A DNA stretch of 64,000 bases from Bacteroidia bacterium (GCA_030432655.1 JAUILA010000017.1:1-64000), one strand, 5' to 3'; numbered from the stretch's first letter, positions 26,964 to 36,173 are shown. The notes: generated by a model from the letters alone, not told the origin. Numbers and translations are program-made.

Positions 26964-27065
26964 TTTGTTGAAAAAGTTGATTTATTTACTTTGGATACAA
27001 TTAAAGCCAACTATAGACAACGATTTATCCTCCAGGGCCAGGCTCTGGAGGATATTTTGTTTTAA
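26964..27065 (+). ncRNA. Candidate small RNA (promoter-like element plus terminator)
   Basis: In the 144-base gap, TTTG at 26964-26967 lies 18 bases before TTACTTTG (26986-26993), a near-match to the Bacteroidota -7 element. A terminator follows at 27027-27065. The predicted transcript would run from about 27000 to 27063, roughly 60 bases, without a coding frame. It could also be just the leader-free end of the small upstream gene. Confidence 0.3.
27027..27065 (+). terminator. Rho-independent terminator
   Basis: A 9-bp stem, ATCCTCCAG with CTGGAGGAT (27027-27035/27045-27053), is extended inward by G-T and G-C pairs and followed by ATTTTGTTTT on the plus strand. The minus-strand tail has no T-run, so it acts for plus-strand transcription. 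Confidence 0.75.
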
Positions 27066-27067
27066 GG

Positions 27068-27685
27068 CTAACTGAACAATCCGAATAGTTCAACATCCAC
27101 TTTCCGCACCACGGAAGCAAAATCATCCCTCGACTTCACAAAATCCATATTGTTTACGTCAATAACCAGCAATTTTCCCAGGTCATAGGTATCGATCCAT
27201 TCCTTATAATGGACATTAAGGTTTTTCAGATAATCGATTCGGATGGCATTCTCATAGCTTCTTCCACGTTTTTCAATACGCTCAATCAGCCGGGGGATAT
27301 CGGCCTTGAGGTAAATCAGCAGATCCGGAGGCGTTACATGCTGGATCATAGAATTGAACAGCGAAAGGTAGTTGGAATAATCCCGGTCATTGATAAACCC
27401 TGACTTATATAAATTAGCGGCAAAAATGTACGCATCTTCATAAATTGTGCGGTCCTGTACTGTAGGAAGCAGGCTGTCCCGGATTTTCTTTACCTGCCGA
27501 AACCGGCTGTTCAGAAAATACACCTGGAGGTGAAAGGCCCATTTCTCCATATCCTCGTAAAAATCTGCCAGGTAAGGGTTGTCGTCTACCGACTCCAGCT
27601 CAGCTTTCCATCGGAAGTGCTTGGCCAGCATGGATGCCAGGGTTGTTTTTCCAGATCCGATATTTCCGCAAATGGCTATGTGCAT
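27068..27685 (-). CDS. Deoxynucleoside kinase (dNK/dGK-dCK family)
   Basis: The 205-residue protein has an N-terminal P-loop (GNIGSGKTT, residues 7-15), the DRTIYEDAYIFA segment with the catalytic acidic residue and Arg, and a later ERIEKRGRSYE lid. It phosphorylates deoxynucleosides for salvage. It fits the single-domain kinases common in Bacteroidota. It lies downstream of the TonB receptor gene but is separated from it by a terminator. Confidence 0.92.
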   Translation of the reverse strand: MHIAICGNIGSGKTTLASMLAKHFRWKAELESVDDNPYLADFYEDMEKWAFHLQVYFLNSRFRQVKKIRDSLLPTVQDRTIYEDAYIFAANLYKSGFINDRDYSNYLSLFNSMIQHVTPPDLLIYLKADIPRLIERIEKRGRSYENAIRIDYLKNLNVHYKEWIDTYDLGKLLVIDVNNMDFVKSRDDFASVVRKVDVELFGLFS

Positions 27686-27726
27686 AGGTGGTGTGCTTCG
27701 GACAAAACTAAGCGATTATACAGCAT

Positions 27727-27756
27727 AAAAAAAGGGCTGAATTCACCAGCCCCTTT
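27727..27756 (-). terminator. Rho-independent terminator after the TonB-dependent receptor gene
   Basis: The stem 27730-27739 with 27747-27756 (one G-T pair) has a 7-base loop. On the minus strand it is followed by seven T. It lies about 85 bases beyond the receptor stop and before the kinase gene. Confidence 0.8.
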
Positions 27757-27840
27757 AAACTTAGTTAACCTTATAGAAGTTCTACGGGCAAAGCTATTCA
27801 TTCGTTCTTAAGGAGAAGGACATCAGATTTTATCCTATTA

Positions 27841-30264
27841 TTATTTTCCCGGTGTAAATCGTAATGAAAGTATAATATTCCTGCCCGGAGCGCTTATACC
27901 GCTTGAATAAGGTCTGTAGTGCCTGTCCAGAATATTCTCCACCGCTGCCTGGAACAGGATGCCGGGTGTAATATGCCAGCTGCCTCGAACATTAATCGTA
28001 TACCAACCGGGACTACCGTCCAGCGACCGATCCGTCCGGTGCATAGCATACAGGTATGGTTTACTGTCAATTTCGCTGGAAGGAATATCGGATCTGAACC
28101 GGTTGCCATTAAAATAAACGGACCCTTCAAGTTTAAATCTGCCAGGCAGCCAGGTGGTGGTGAGGGATCCGAAGACAGGCGTTGTATGCCGTAGCGGTTC
28201 GCCCGAATCACGCTCTTCGCCGGTGGTATAATTCAGGTTTCCTTTCAACCCCCACTGGTTGGAGATCCGGTAGGTTGTCCGTAAACTGATGCCATATATA
28301 TCCGCACGCGAGGCATTGACCTGGGAATAAAGATTGAAATAACTGCCATCATAATAAAGTGTATCATAGCCATTGATCTCACCCCGGCCGCGAACAATGG
28401 CATCCGTCAGGAAAGAATAGAAGAGGGTGGTGCCTACCTGAAGGTTTTCGCCCTTAAAATCCCATGAAGCTTCTGCGTTATAGGTTTTCTCCGGTTCCAG
28501 ATTACTGTTGGGGATGACCAGGTCATCTCCGTCCAGTTCAAATACTTTGCCCACATCATCTACATTTGGCGCCCGGAAACCGGATGAAAGCAGCATGGAA
28601 AAATGATGTGATTTTTCTGCATTGAAGGTAAAACCGATATTCCCATTGAAAGAGCCGTTGGAAAGGCTTACTTCACGGGCACCAAGGACCGCAGCATCGG
28701 AATTTGTGGTGGATGCATCCAGCCATACATGTGTATACCGAATCCCGCCAGAAATGGTCAGTGATCTGGTGGTGTAATGGGTGAAGCTTCCATAGCCTGC
28801 CAGGTTACTGTAGGTGCTTCCCCCGTCCGGGTAACGGGGGGTTGTTCCCTGCCTGCTGCCGTCTGTACTATTCTCCCGGTAAGCCTGCGAATTTACCTGG
28901 TTCAGTACCATTTCCGCCCCGTAAAACAGTTGCATTCTGCGGCTTAGTTGCTTATCCGCATCTAAATTGAGGCTGAAGATATCAAGTTCCTCCATTTGGG
29001 ACCTGAGTGAAGAAGAACCGAAACGACGGTCGTAGCGGCTTTCTTCATAACGCTGGTACGCAGGCAGGATACGTAGTTTTTCAAAAAGGCCGTCCGACCT
29101 TGTAATTTCTGCCTTTAAACTGTGCATCATCCATTTTTGCGGACCATAGTACCATTCAGCGAAGTCAGGCTGTCCATCATCCCCGGTGATGATCAGCCGG
29201 TCAAAACGGGGAACTTCGCTCAGGTGATTAAGGTAGAAATTGTAAGTAAAATCAACTTGTTTGGAGGGTTTGAAACGGATTTTCTGGAGAATGCTGATGG
29301 CTTCATATCCTGTTGGTTCCTGCAATGATTCCTCACTCTCCAGAATGACGTCGTTACCGTCCGCATCCTGGCCCACAACAAATGGATACCTCCCGTAGGA
29401 CGGATAATCATCGTCGAGGGACTGCCCTGCGCGGAGATCTCCATAATCATTATAGGATACCGAGGTGAAGCCCGACCACTTTTTCCCGCCGATGTGCAGG
29501 GAGCCGTGAATGGTTTTTTCATTGGAAGCGGTGCCATAGCGAAGAAATACTTCCGGCTGCACAAATGTCTTATTGCCACCGGTAAAAACAGGTTCGACAG
29601 AATGGAAGTCCATCACGCCACCAAGTGCATCGCTGCCATAAATAACCGAACCGGAGCCGGTGAGGACCTCCACACCTTCCAGCGCAAGCGGATCAATACT
29701 GATGACATTCTGAAGATTCCCGCTGCGGAATATGGCATTATTCATCCTGACCCCGTCAAAAACCAGCAGTACGGAATTGGCAGCGAAACCCCTGAGAGAT
29801 GGGCTGCCGCCACCCAGCTGACTTTTCTGTACAAAAACTTCCCCGGATTGAGAGAGGAGTTCGGCAGCAGTGGCGGGATTCCGAAACCTGATTTCTTCGG
29901 CTTCAATGGCCAGAATTTCCTGTGGGATCTCTTCCGGTTGTTGCTCCCATTTATTGGCTGAGACCACTACCTTTTCGGTATGGATAACTTTTTCCTGCAG
30001 GTAAACAGTTTGAGACAGCGACGACAGGAGAGCGACATATGTATCAAAAGAAGGATGTTGAAAATACAGTTTTGAATCCTTTGGGAATCCACTCAGATCG
30101 GCATGACCTTTCAGGTCCGATACAACATAATGACCGGAAAGGGAATCATAGATAAGTACCTGATCAGCCGGTGCATCCGTACGTTCATTTCTGATGGTTA
30201 TCACCTGTCCGAACAGAGCAGAATGAACCAGCATGAATAGTATCAGGCTTAGAAAAATTCTCAT
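27841..30264 (-). CDS. TonB-dependent outer-membrane receptor, haem/haemoglobin-receptor type
   Basis: The 807-residue protein is counted from ATG 30264, which opens a good signal peptide (MRIFLSLILFMLVHSALFGQ); a TTG four codons earlier is less likely. A short carboxypeptidase-regulatory-like domain (about 20-95) precedes the plug (about 110-235, with GGGSPSLRGFAANSVLLVFDGVRMNN) and the barrel. The barrel has a FRAP box (GFRAPNVDDVG) followed by NSNLEPE, the pairing known from haem and haemoglobin receptors. It ends in an aromatic-poor strand, SLRFTPGK. The ligand is inferred only from the FRAP/NPNL-like pair. Confidence 0.88.
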   Translation of the reverse strand: MRIFLSLILFMLVHSALFGQVITIRNERTDAPADQVLIYDSLSGHYVVSDLKGHADLSGFPKDSKLYFQHPSFDTYVALLSSLSQTVYLQEKVIHTEKVVVSANKWEQQPEEIPQEILAIEAEEIRFRNPATAAELLSQSGEVFVQKSQLGGGSPSLRGFAANSVLLVFDGVRMNNAIFRSGNLQNVISIDPLALEGVEVLTGSGSVIYGSDALGGVMDFHSVEPVFTGGNKTFVQPEVFLRYGTASNEKTIHGSLHIGGKKWSGFTSVSYNDYGDLRAGQSLDDDYPSYGRYPFVVGQDADGNDVILESEESLQEPTGYEAISILQKIRFKPSKQVDFTYNFYLNHLSEVPRFDRLIITGDDGQPDFAEWYYGPQKWMMHSLKAEITRSDGLFEKLRILPAYQRYEESRYDRRFGSSSLRSQMEELDIFSLNLDADKQLSRRMQLFYGAEMVLNQVNSQAYRENSTDGSRQGTTPRYPDGGSTYSNLAGYGSFTHYTTRSLTISGGIRYTHVWLDASTTNSDAAVLGAREVSLSNGSFNGNIGFTFNAEKSHHFSMLLSSGFRAPNVDDVGKVFELDGDDLVIPNSNLEPEKTYNAEASWDFKGENLQVGTTLFYSFLTDAIVRGRGEINGYDTLYYDGSYFNLYSQVNASRADIYGISLRTTYRISNQWGLKGNLNYTTGEERDSGEPLRHTTPVFGSLTTTWLPGRFKLEGSVYFNGNRFRSDIPSSEIDSKPYLYAMHRTDRSLDGSPGWYTINVRGSWHITPGILFQAAVENILDRHYRPYSSGISAPGRNIILSLRFTPGK

Positions 30265-30273
30265 GACAAGCTG

Positions 30274-30304
30274 CAAAGTAAGCGTTTGGGTGTTACTTAA
30301 CCAA
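30274..30304 (-). promoter_or_regulatory. Promoter of the TonB-dependent receptor gene
   Basis: On the minus strand TTACTTTG (30281 to 30274) resembles the -7 element, and a TTG at 30304-30302 lies 20 bases upstream. The distance from the -7 element to ATG 30264 is only about 10 bases, implying a very short leader. Confidence 0.4.
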
Positions 30305-30367
30305 TGGTGATTTGATAAGTGGGAGAGGAGATGATGTTTCCTTTGTGGAATGTCGTTACTTTGTGCT

Positions 30368-31348
30368 ATGCCGGTGATTGAATCTTCCTACCAGCCAAGC
30401 TTTTACTTCCGGAACGGGCACGTTTCAACCCTGGTTCCCTCAGTTTTCAGGAAAGTTCCTGAAGTGAAGTATGTCCGTGAAAGGCTTACACTCGAAGATG
30501 ATGACTTTCTGGATCTGGACTGGAGCCGGGCAGACGGCAAAAAATTAATCATCCTTTCACACGGACTGGAGGGCAGTTCGGAGCGGTCGTACATTCGGGG
30601 AGTCGTGCGGTATATGAATGCGGCCGGGTGGGACGCGCTGGCCTGGAACTGCAGGAGTTGCAGTGGTGAAATGAATAAGCTTCCCCGGTTTTATCATCAC
30701 GCTGATACGGTTGACCTGGGTGCAGTGATAAACCACGTGCTCCATCATTACGACTATCCTGAGATTTTTCTTGCTGGATTCAGCATGGGTGGTAGTATGA
30801 TCCTGAATTACCTGGGAGAATATGGAGACCAGGTAGACAGCCGGATACCCGGCGCTGCCGTTTTTTCGGTTCCGGTAAAAATGCGGAGCAGTGTTGATGC
30901 CCTTGCCCGGCGCGAAAACCGAATTTACCGGAACAGATTTCTGAAGAAGCTGGAGCAGAAAATCCGGTTAAAGGAGAAGATGTTTCCCGATGTAATCAGT
31001 GCTGATCAGTGGGAAACGATCCTGCACTTTCCTGACTTTGACAACAGGTACACCGCCCCATTGCATGGGTTCAGGGATGCGGATGATTTTTACGAGACCG
31101 CAAGTGCATTGTATAGATTAAAGGACATCCGGCGTCCGGTTTTACTGGTAAACGCCCTGAATGATCCCTTTCTGGGCGAAGAGTGTTATCCCTTTGACCT
31201 CTGTCGTGAGCTTGACCATGTGTATTTTGAAGCGCCCCGTTATGGCGGTCATGTTGGTTTTCCGCTGAGGAAGGGATTGACCTATATGGAGGTAAGGGCT
31301 TTGCAGTTTTACGAGGAAATAGCGGGTAACTCGTTGGTTGGTCAATAG
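30368..31348 (+). CDS. YheT-like alpha/beta hydrolase
   Basis: The 326-residue protein from ATG 30368 starts PVIESSYQPSFYFRNGHVSTLVPS, the hallmark N-terminus of the YheT/ABHD1-3 family. The nucleophile elbow is AGFSMGGSMIL, the oxyanion region LSHGLEGSSERSYIRG, and the terminal His lies in YGGHVGFP. The ATG at 30350 is avoided because it overlaps a TTACTTTG promoter-like element at 30356-30363, which suggests a nearly leaderless transcript. Family members hydrolyse medium-chain esters or lipids. Its 3' end overlaps the convergent transpeptidase gene by 7 bases. Confidence 0.9.
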   Translation: MPVIESSYQPSFYFRNGHVSTLVPSVFRKVPEVKYVRERLTLEDDDFLDLDWSRADGKKLIILSHGLEGSSERSYIRGVVRYMNAAGWDALAWNCRSCSGEMNKLPRFYHHADTVDLGAVINHVLHHYDYPEIFLAGFSMGGSMILNYLGEYGDQVDSRIPGAAVFSVPVKMRSSVDALARRENRIYRNRFLKKLEQKIRLKEKMFPDVISADQWETILHFPDFDNRYTAPLHGFRDADDFYETASALYRLKDIRRPVLLVNALNDPFLGEECYPFDLCRELDHVYFEAPRYGGHVGFPLRKGLTYMEVRALQFYEEIAGNSLVGQ

Positions 31349-33036
31349 CCGATGGCAGTATCGTCGCCCCTTGGATCTGCGCCTCCCTCGAGTTTGCCAT
31401 TCTCCAGTACCCTGATCGCGTCCACTCTGCCAATTGATCCACGCTCATCCACCAGGTGACCCATATTATTCAGTTGTCTGATCAATCCGGCGGACAGCAC
31501 CCCTCGTTCCGTAAAAATCGTATCTGGTTGCCACTGGTGATGTATCCTCGGAAAGTCAACCGCTTGTTGCATGGTCATGTTGAAGTCAATGACATTGAGG
31601 ATGGTCTGAAATACCGAGGTGATGATTGTGGCGCCGCCCGGGGTTCCGACCACCATAAATAATTGTCCGTCCTTTTCCAGGATCGTGGGGGTCATACTGC
31701 TCAGCATTCTTTTCATGGGGGCAATCGCATTGGCCTCCCCACCGATTAAACCAAACATATTAGGTACACCTGGCTTGGCGCTGAAGTCATCCATTTCGTT
31801 GTTCAGGAAAAAACCGGCCCCGCCGACTACTACATGCGAGCCATAGCTGCTGTTGAGTGTGGTGGTTACTGCAACCGCATTTCCCTGTTGATCCACTATG
31901 GAAAAGTGGGTGGTCTGTTCACTTTCCGGGTATATTTTTCCTGCCTGAATTGCGTCACTTGACGTAGCACGATCAGGTGAAAAATTTTCCATTCGCCTCG
32001 CTATATAGGCAGAATCAAGTAGTTCCCTTACAGGAACGAGGTAAAAGTCGGGGTCGCCGAGGTGGACTGCCCGGTCGGCGTATACCCTGCGTTCGGCCTC
32101 CGTAAGCAGGTGAATGGTTTCCGCACCCAGGCGATCCCATTCACCTAAGGGATAGCTTTCGACCATTTGTAGCAGCTGGGCTATTGCCACTCCGCCACTG
32201 GACGGTGGTGCCATGGAAATGACCTGGTAGTCCCGGTATGTAAAGCGAACCGGCTGCCGCCAGACGGAGCGATAGGAGATCAGGTCATCATAGGAAATCA
32301 ATCCTTTACCGCGGGCCATTTCTTCCACGATGAGGTCGGCTGTCGGGCCCTCATAAAATCCAGACCGGCCCAGGTCCCGGATAAGTTTGAGCGATGCTGC
32401 CAGTTCGGGGTGAAAGATCGTATCGCCTTCCTGCCATTCTCCTAAAAGATTTTCCGGCAGGATCGTATTGAAATCCTCCAGGTCTTCATTCACGTAACGC
32501 AGGGAGCTGGCCTCTTTTTCAGTAAGAATGAAGCCATTTTCTGCCAGATTGATGGCTGGTTGCACCAATTCCTGCCAGGGCAGCTTGCCATATTCGATAT
32601 GGGCGCTGACCATGCCATCGACTGTTCCGGGAACTCCGGACGCAAGATGACCACGTCTGCTAAGATCAGTAATGACATTACCATCTGCCTCCTGGTACAT
32701 GGTACGTGTCGCGGCAAGGGGAGCTGCTTCGCGGAAGTCAAGAGAATTTACTGAGCCATCTGTTTCTCGTATCACCATAAATCCACCACCGCCGATATTT
32801 CCGGCAGCTGGATGTACCACTGCCAGGGCGAACTGAACTGCAATGGCGGCATCAACTGCGTTTCCACCTGATTTAAGCACCTGGATTCCAACTTCCGACG
32901 CGAGCGGGTGAGCCGAAACCACCATGGCAGAATCGGCAATTACGCCTGTACGCACCGGAGGGGTTGAGGATTCTTCGGTTGGACTGCAGGAAAAAACCGT
33001 GACAATCAGAATAAGAAATGAAAAAAATTTTTGCAC
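31342..33036 (-). CDS. ggt: Gamma-glutamyltransferase, lipoprotein
   Basis: The 564-residue protein has a lipoprotein signal (lipobox VFSC, Cys17), so it is anchored in a periplasmic membrane leaflet. Family blocks include ADSAMVVSAHPLASEVG, NIGGGGFMVI, the self-cleavage and catalytic Thr in EQTTHFSIVD, then LNSSYGSHVVV and LSSMTPTI. It cleaves gamma-glutamyl bonds such as those in glutathione and transfers or hydrolyses the glutamyl group. It is divergent from a TetR gene and sodium symporter that may import its products. Confidence 0.94.
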   Translation of the reverse strand: MQKFFSFLILIVTVFSCSPTEESSTPPVRTGVIADSAMVVSAHPLASEVGIQVLKSGGNAVDAAIAVQFALAVVHPAAGNIGGGGFMVIRETDGSVNSLDFREAAPLAATRTMYQEADGNVITDLSRRGHLASGVPGTVDGMVSAHIEYGKLPWQELVQPAINLAENGFILTEKEASSLRYVNEDLEDFNTILPENLLGEWQEGDTIFHPELAASLKLIRDLGRSGFYEGPTADLIVEEMARGKGLISYDDLISYRSVWRQPVRFTYRDYQVISMAPPSSGGVAIAQLLQMVESYPLGEWDRLGAETIHLLTEAERRVYADRAVHLGDPDFYLVPVRELLDSAYIARRMENFSPDRATSSDAIQAGKIYPESEQTTHFSIVDQQGNAVAVTTTLNSSYGSHVVVGGAGFFLNNEMDDFSAKPGVPNMFGLIGGEANAIAPMKRMLSSMTPTILEKDGQLFMVVGTPGGATIITSVFQTILNVIDFNMTMQQAVDFPRIHHQWQPDTIFTERGVLSAGLIRQLNNMGHLVDERGSIGRVDAIRVLENGKLEGGADPRGDDTAIGY

Positions 33037-33051
33037 GATGAATAGTTTTTT

Positions 33052-33067
33052 CGAAGATAGTACTTCG
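33052..33067. promoter_or_regulatory. Inverted repeat between ggt and the TetR gene, possible operator
   Basis: CGAAG-N6-CTTCG (33052-33056/33063-33067) lies in the 82-base divergent gap, close to both starts. TetR-family regulators often bind palindromes of about this size next to their own gene. Confidence 0.35.
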
Positions 33068-33079
33068 TATTTAATATAT

Positions 33080-33087
33080 TATATTTG
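33080..33087 (+). promoter_or_regulatory. -7 element of the TetR-symporter operon
   Basis: TATATTTG fits TAnnTTTG exactly and lies 32 bases upstream of ATG 33119. A clear -33 element is not seen. Confidence 0.4.
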
Positions 33088-33118
33088 ATTACTTCAAAGG
33101 TATTTTATTCCCCCCTGC

Positions 33119-33745
33119 ATGGCAGCCACTAAGCGCGCGAGAAAATCGGCAACAATTAAGCTTGATATTCTGATCAGCACCATTCAACTGGTTGGGAACA
33201 AGTCATTCAGGGACCTTTATGTCGACGATATTTGCGAGAAGGCGGGAACATCGAAAGTCACTTTCTTTAAATATTTTCCACAAAAGGAAGACGTTCTCTT
33301 ATACTATTTGCGCATATGGTGCCTGGATCGTGCAGTGGAGTTAAAGAATAAACCCCGTACAGGGATGAAAGGGCTTCATTTTCTTACGGACAAATTATCA
33401 GAAACGTACGAGAAATATCCGGGACTTATACTTAACCTGATAAGTTACTGGACGAGCCTACAGCGTCCGCCCAATCCGTACCCGGTTAAGCCTGTGGAGC
33501 GGGAAATACTTTATCCTAAAATCAGGGACTGGGACACGATGGAAGTTTTGTCTTTGCCTATGCTGACAGAAAAGTTTGTTCTTGAAACAGTACTGGCCAA
33601 TGAGTCGGGGCGGCATAAAGACCCTGGTGAGCTCACTCATCTGATCCTGGCGGTGATTTACGGAACAGTTGTAACGGCGCATACCAGGCAGATAAGCCCG
33701 ATCCGCAATCTGTTCCGGCGTAACCTGGACTCGCTTTTTAAATAA
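33119..33745 (+). CDS. TetR family transcriptional regulator
   Basis: The 208-residue protein has an N-terminal helix-turn-helix (about 12-60: TIQLVGNKSFRDLYVDDICEKAGTSKVTFFKYFPQKEDVL), typical of TetR. The helical C-terminal part binds an unknown ligand. It is followed 10 bases later by a sodium symporter gene and is divergent from ggt, so it may control both. An inverted repeat in the divergent gap is a candidate operator. Confidence 0.9.
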   Translation: MAATKRARKSATIKLDILISTIQLVGNKSFRDLYVDDICEKAGTSKVTFFKYFPQKEDVLLYYLRIWCLDRAVELKNKPRTGMKGLHFLTDKLSETYEKYPGLILNLISYWTSLQRPPNPYPVKPVEREILYPKIRDWDTMEVLSLPMLTEKFVLETVLANESGRHKDPGELTHLILAVIYGTVVTAHTRQISPIRNLFRRNLDSLFK

Positions 33746-33755
33746 TGCGCAGGTA

Positions 33756-35147
33756 ATGCTTCTAGGTTTTGTAATCCTCTATCTCGCACTTAATATCTTA
33801 CTGGGCGTCCTGGTTTCAAAAAGGATTCACAATGCCAATGACTTTCTCACCGCCGGCCGCAAATTGCCCCTTGCCCTGAGCTCTTTTGCGTTGTTTGCGC
33901 TTTGGTATGGCTCAGAAACGATATTTGGGGCGTCTTCCGTCTTCATGGAAGAAGGTTTGTACGGGGTAATTGAAGATCCGTTCGGTGCTGCCCTCTGCCT
34001 GTTTTTATTTGCCGCTTTCTTTGCGCGCCGGCTTTACCGCCTGAATATATGGACACTCGGTGACCTTTTCAGATTGAAATATGGCAGGAGAATAGAACTG
34101 GTTGCTTCGGTGTTTATGATCTTGTCATTTTTTGGCTATACCGCCGCCCAGCTGGTCGCACTTGGAATTCTTTTTCAGTCAATCGTTTCGATGGAATTGT
34201 CAACCGCCATCCTTATCAGTGCCGTTGTGGTGGGTTTCTATACGGTGATAGGAGGTATGTGGGCAATTTCTGTGGCCGATTTTTTTCAAAGTATCGTGAT
34301 TATAACCGGGTTGAGCTGGGTGGTATTTGTCTTGCTGGATAAGGCAGGAGGATTTTCGGCCGTTATTGAAGCGGCTCCGGAAGGATTTTTCAGGTTCACA
34401 CCTAAAAGTGCTACTCCGCTTGAGTGGTCTCAATACCTGGGTGCCTGGGCGACTCTAGGACTGGGTTCGCTGGCATCTCAGGATATTTTCCAACGCTTTA
34501 ATGCTGCCCGTACCGAACGGATATCGGTCATTTCAGGTTTCCTTGGTGCGGGTATCTACCTCGTCTTTGCCATGCTGCCATTGATTATCGGACTCATCAT
34601 CAAGGTGTCATTTCCTGAATACCTGGAAGAAGATACCCAGCTAAGTATTCCTGCAATGATTCAGGACCATACTTCATTGCCCGTTCAGGTTCTGCTGCTG
34701 GGAGCTTTAATGTCGGCAATTTTCAGTACCTGCAGCGGTGCGATACTTGCCCCGGCCAGTTTGTTATCTGAGAATGTTATTCGTCCGTGGTTTGCCCGGT
34801 CAGCACCTGATGAAACAATACTGAGGATCACCCGGATTTCAGTGGTTCTAATTGTTATTGTTTCCTCATTGCTGGCACTGGGACGTCAGGATATATATGA
34901 TCTGGTCGGAGAATCATCCGTTCTCGGACTCGTATCCATACTCGTACCCATGTGCTTCGCGCTGTTTTCTGCCAAAACATCACGGACCGGTGCCCTTTTA
35001 AGTATGGTGCTTGGTTTTACCGGATGGTTTCTTGCAGAGTACGTGGTGGAATCGGCTTTTCCAGCCCTTTTTATTGGCGCATTCGTAAGCCTTTCAGCGT
35101 ATGTTGCGGGTATGGTTGTGGATCATTTAAAAAGCCCTTTGAGGTAA
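33756..35147 (+). CDS. Sodium:solute symporter (SSS/SLC5 family), second copy
   Basis: The 463-residue protein has about 13 helices and family segments AGRKLPLALSSFALFALWYGSETIFGA and ALMSAIFSTCSGAILAPASLL. It is clearly distinct from the symporter at 9741. Linked to TetR and divergent from gamma-glutamyltransferase, it may import an amino acid or dipeptide, although cargo cannot be read from the sequence. The last 25 bases overlap the convergent TPR gene. Confidence 0.88.
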   Translation: MLLGFVILYLALNILLGVLVSKRIHNANDFLTAGRKLPLALSSFALFALWYGSETIFGASSVFMEEGLYGVIEDPFGAALCLFLFAAFFARRLYRLNIWTLGDLFRLKYGRRIELVASVFMILSFFGYTAAQLVALGILFQSIVSMELSTAILISAVVVGFYTVIGGMWAISVADFFQSIVIITGLSWVVFVLLDKAGGFSAVIEAAPEGFFRFTPKSATPLEWSQYLGAWATLGLGSLASQDIFQRFNAARTERISVISGFLGAGIYLVFAMLPLIIGLIIKVSFPEYLEEDTQLSIPAMIQDHTSLPVQVLLLGALMSAIFSTCSGAILAPASLLSENVIRPWFARSAPDETILRITRISVVLIVIVSSLLALGRQDIYDLVGESSVLGLVSILVPMCFALFSAKTSRTGALLSMVLGFTGWFLAEYVVESAFPALFIGAFVSLSAYVAGMVVDHLKSPLR

Positions 35148-35854
35148 TCAGCAAATTCTGCCCGCTCTTCCGGTGACCGAACCAGTCTCCCAAGCTGGCT
35201 GAGATAATCAGCCATGGAAATTTTCCTTTCTGGATTTTCAGTTTGTGATTCTGCGGCCCCTGATGGTTGTTTGCCGGTAACGGCGGTGTTTTTGTTCCCG
35301 GGGATGGAAGGCTTATTGCCAGTTTTCGGAGAATAATTGGGATCGAGCTGATCCGCACGTTCGAAACTTTTTTTTGAATGGTCAATACGGCCCATTTTCT
35401 CTTCCACCAATCCTTTATTATTGTGCGAGATAGCATCATCAGGATCGAGCTCGATAGCCTTGTCATAATCCCTTAACGCACCTTCCAGGTCGCCGATCCT
35501 ATCCTTAAGGAAAGCGCGGCTGGCATACCGGTATGGTTTCTCAGGCTGAAGTTCGACGGCCTTGTCCAGATCAGACAGCATCCCGTCATTATCTTTTTTC
35601 AGGAACCTGACTATGGCGCGTTCACCATAATAATGGGCATTCCCGGGCTCCCGCGTGATCAGGTATTCAAAATCCGCAAGCGATTCGTCCAGGCTTTTCA
35701 ACTGGTAATGCACCTTAGCCCGGTTGTAGCGTGCTTCACGATGTTCAGGGTCTTTGGACAATGCTGCACTAAATAGTCGCAGTCCTTCCTGAAAATTTTT
35801 GTTATCGCAAGCCTGAAGTCCTCTATGGTATAAATCCTGTGCTGTCTGACTCAT
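35123..35854 (-). CDS. Tetratricopeptide-repeat protein
   Basis: The 243-residue soluble protein has about five TPR units over residues 3-170 (for example ALSKDPEHREARYNRAKVHYQL and AIELDPDDAISHNNKGLVEEKMG). A low-complexity linker rich in Pro, Asn and Lys follows, then a short terminal helix (ADYLSQLGRLVRSPEERAEFADYLKGLF). There is no signal peptide. TPR arrays scaffold protein complexes. Its start lies 32 bases inside the upstream lipoprotein gene. Confidence 0.85.
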   Translation of the reverse strand: MSQTAQDLYHRGLQACDNKNFQEGLRLFSAALSKDPEHREARYNRAKVHYQLKSLDESLADFEYLITREPGNAHYYGERAIVRFLKKDNDGMLSDLDKAVELQPEKPYRYASRAFLKDRIGDLEGALRDYDKAIELDPDDAISHNNKGLVEEKMGRIDHSKKSFERADQLDPNYSPKTGNKPSIPGNKNTAVTGKQPSGAAESQTENPERKISMADYLSQLGRLVRSPEERAEFADYLKGLFK

Positions 35855-36173
35855 ATTGTACCGTATCTGTCTTTGCCGGCGGCGCCATCTGGTTTTTCGG
35901 CTTCATCTTTTTTTGCTTGGGAGCCGATGCTGTTTGTGGAGATCGTTTAAGGATTTTCATTTTAACGTATTTAACACGCTTCTTCTTTTTATCCTTATTT
36001 TTTTTATAGTAACGATTCCTGTTTACCGGTTTAACATGTTTCACGGTGATATAGTTACCCTGGTTACATCCCGTGGCAGTAAAAAGAATAAAGATAACTA
36101 TGATCAGGAGACGGGAGCCGGTACGTTTGCCGGTTGACCGTCGCGCAAAAAAACTGGATTTATTATACTCCAT
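35823..36173 (-). CDS. Small, very basic lipoprotein
   Basis: Starting at ATG 36173 (MEYNKSSFFARR) gives 116 residues; a longer frame to 36230 would overlap the glycosyltransferase gene and is rejected. A lipobox (TATGC) ends the signal near residue 36. The mature part is extremely Lys/Arg rich in its first half (KKNKDKKKKRVKYVK), then Pro/Ala/Lys rich. It could bind anionic polymers such as lipopolysaccharide, peptidoglycan or DNA. No family was recognised. It overlaps the TPR gene by 32 bases. Confidence 0.6.
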   Translation of the reverse strand: MEYNKSSFFARRSTGKRTGSRLLIIVIFILFTATGCNQGNYITVKHVKPVNRNRYYKKNKDKKKKRVKYVKMKILKRSPQTASAPKQKKMKPKNQMAPPAKTDTVQYESDSTGFIP

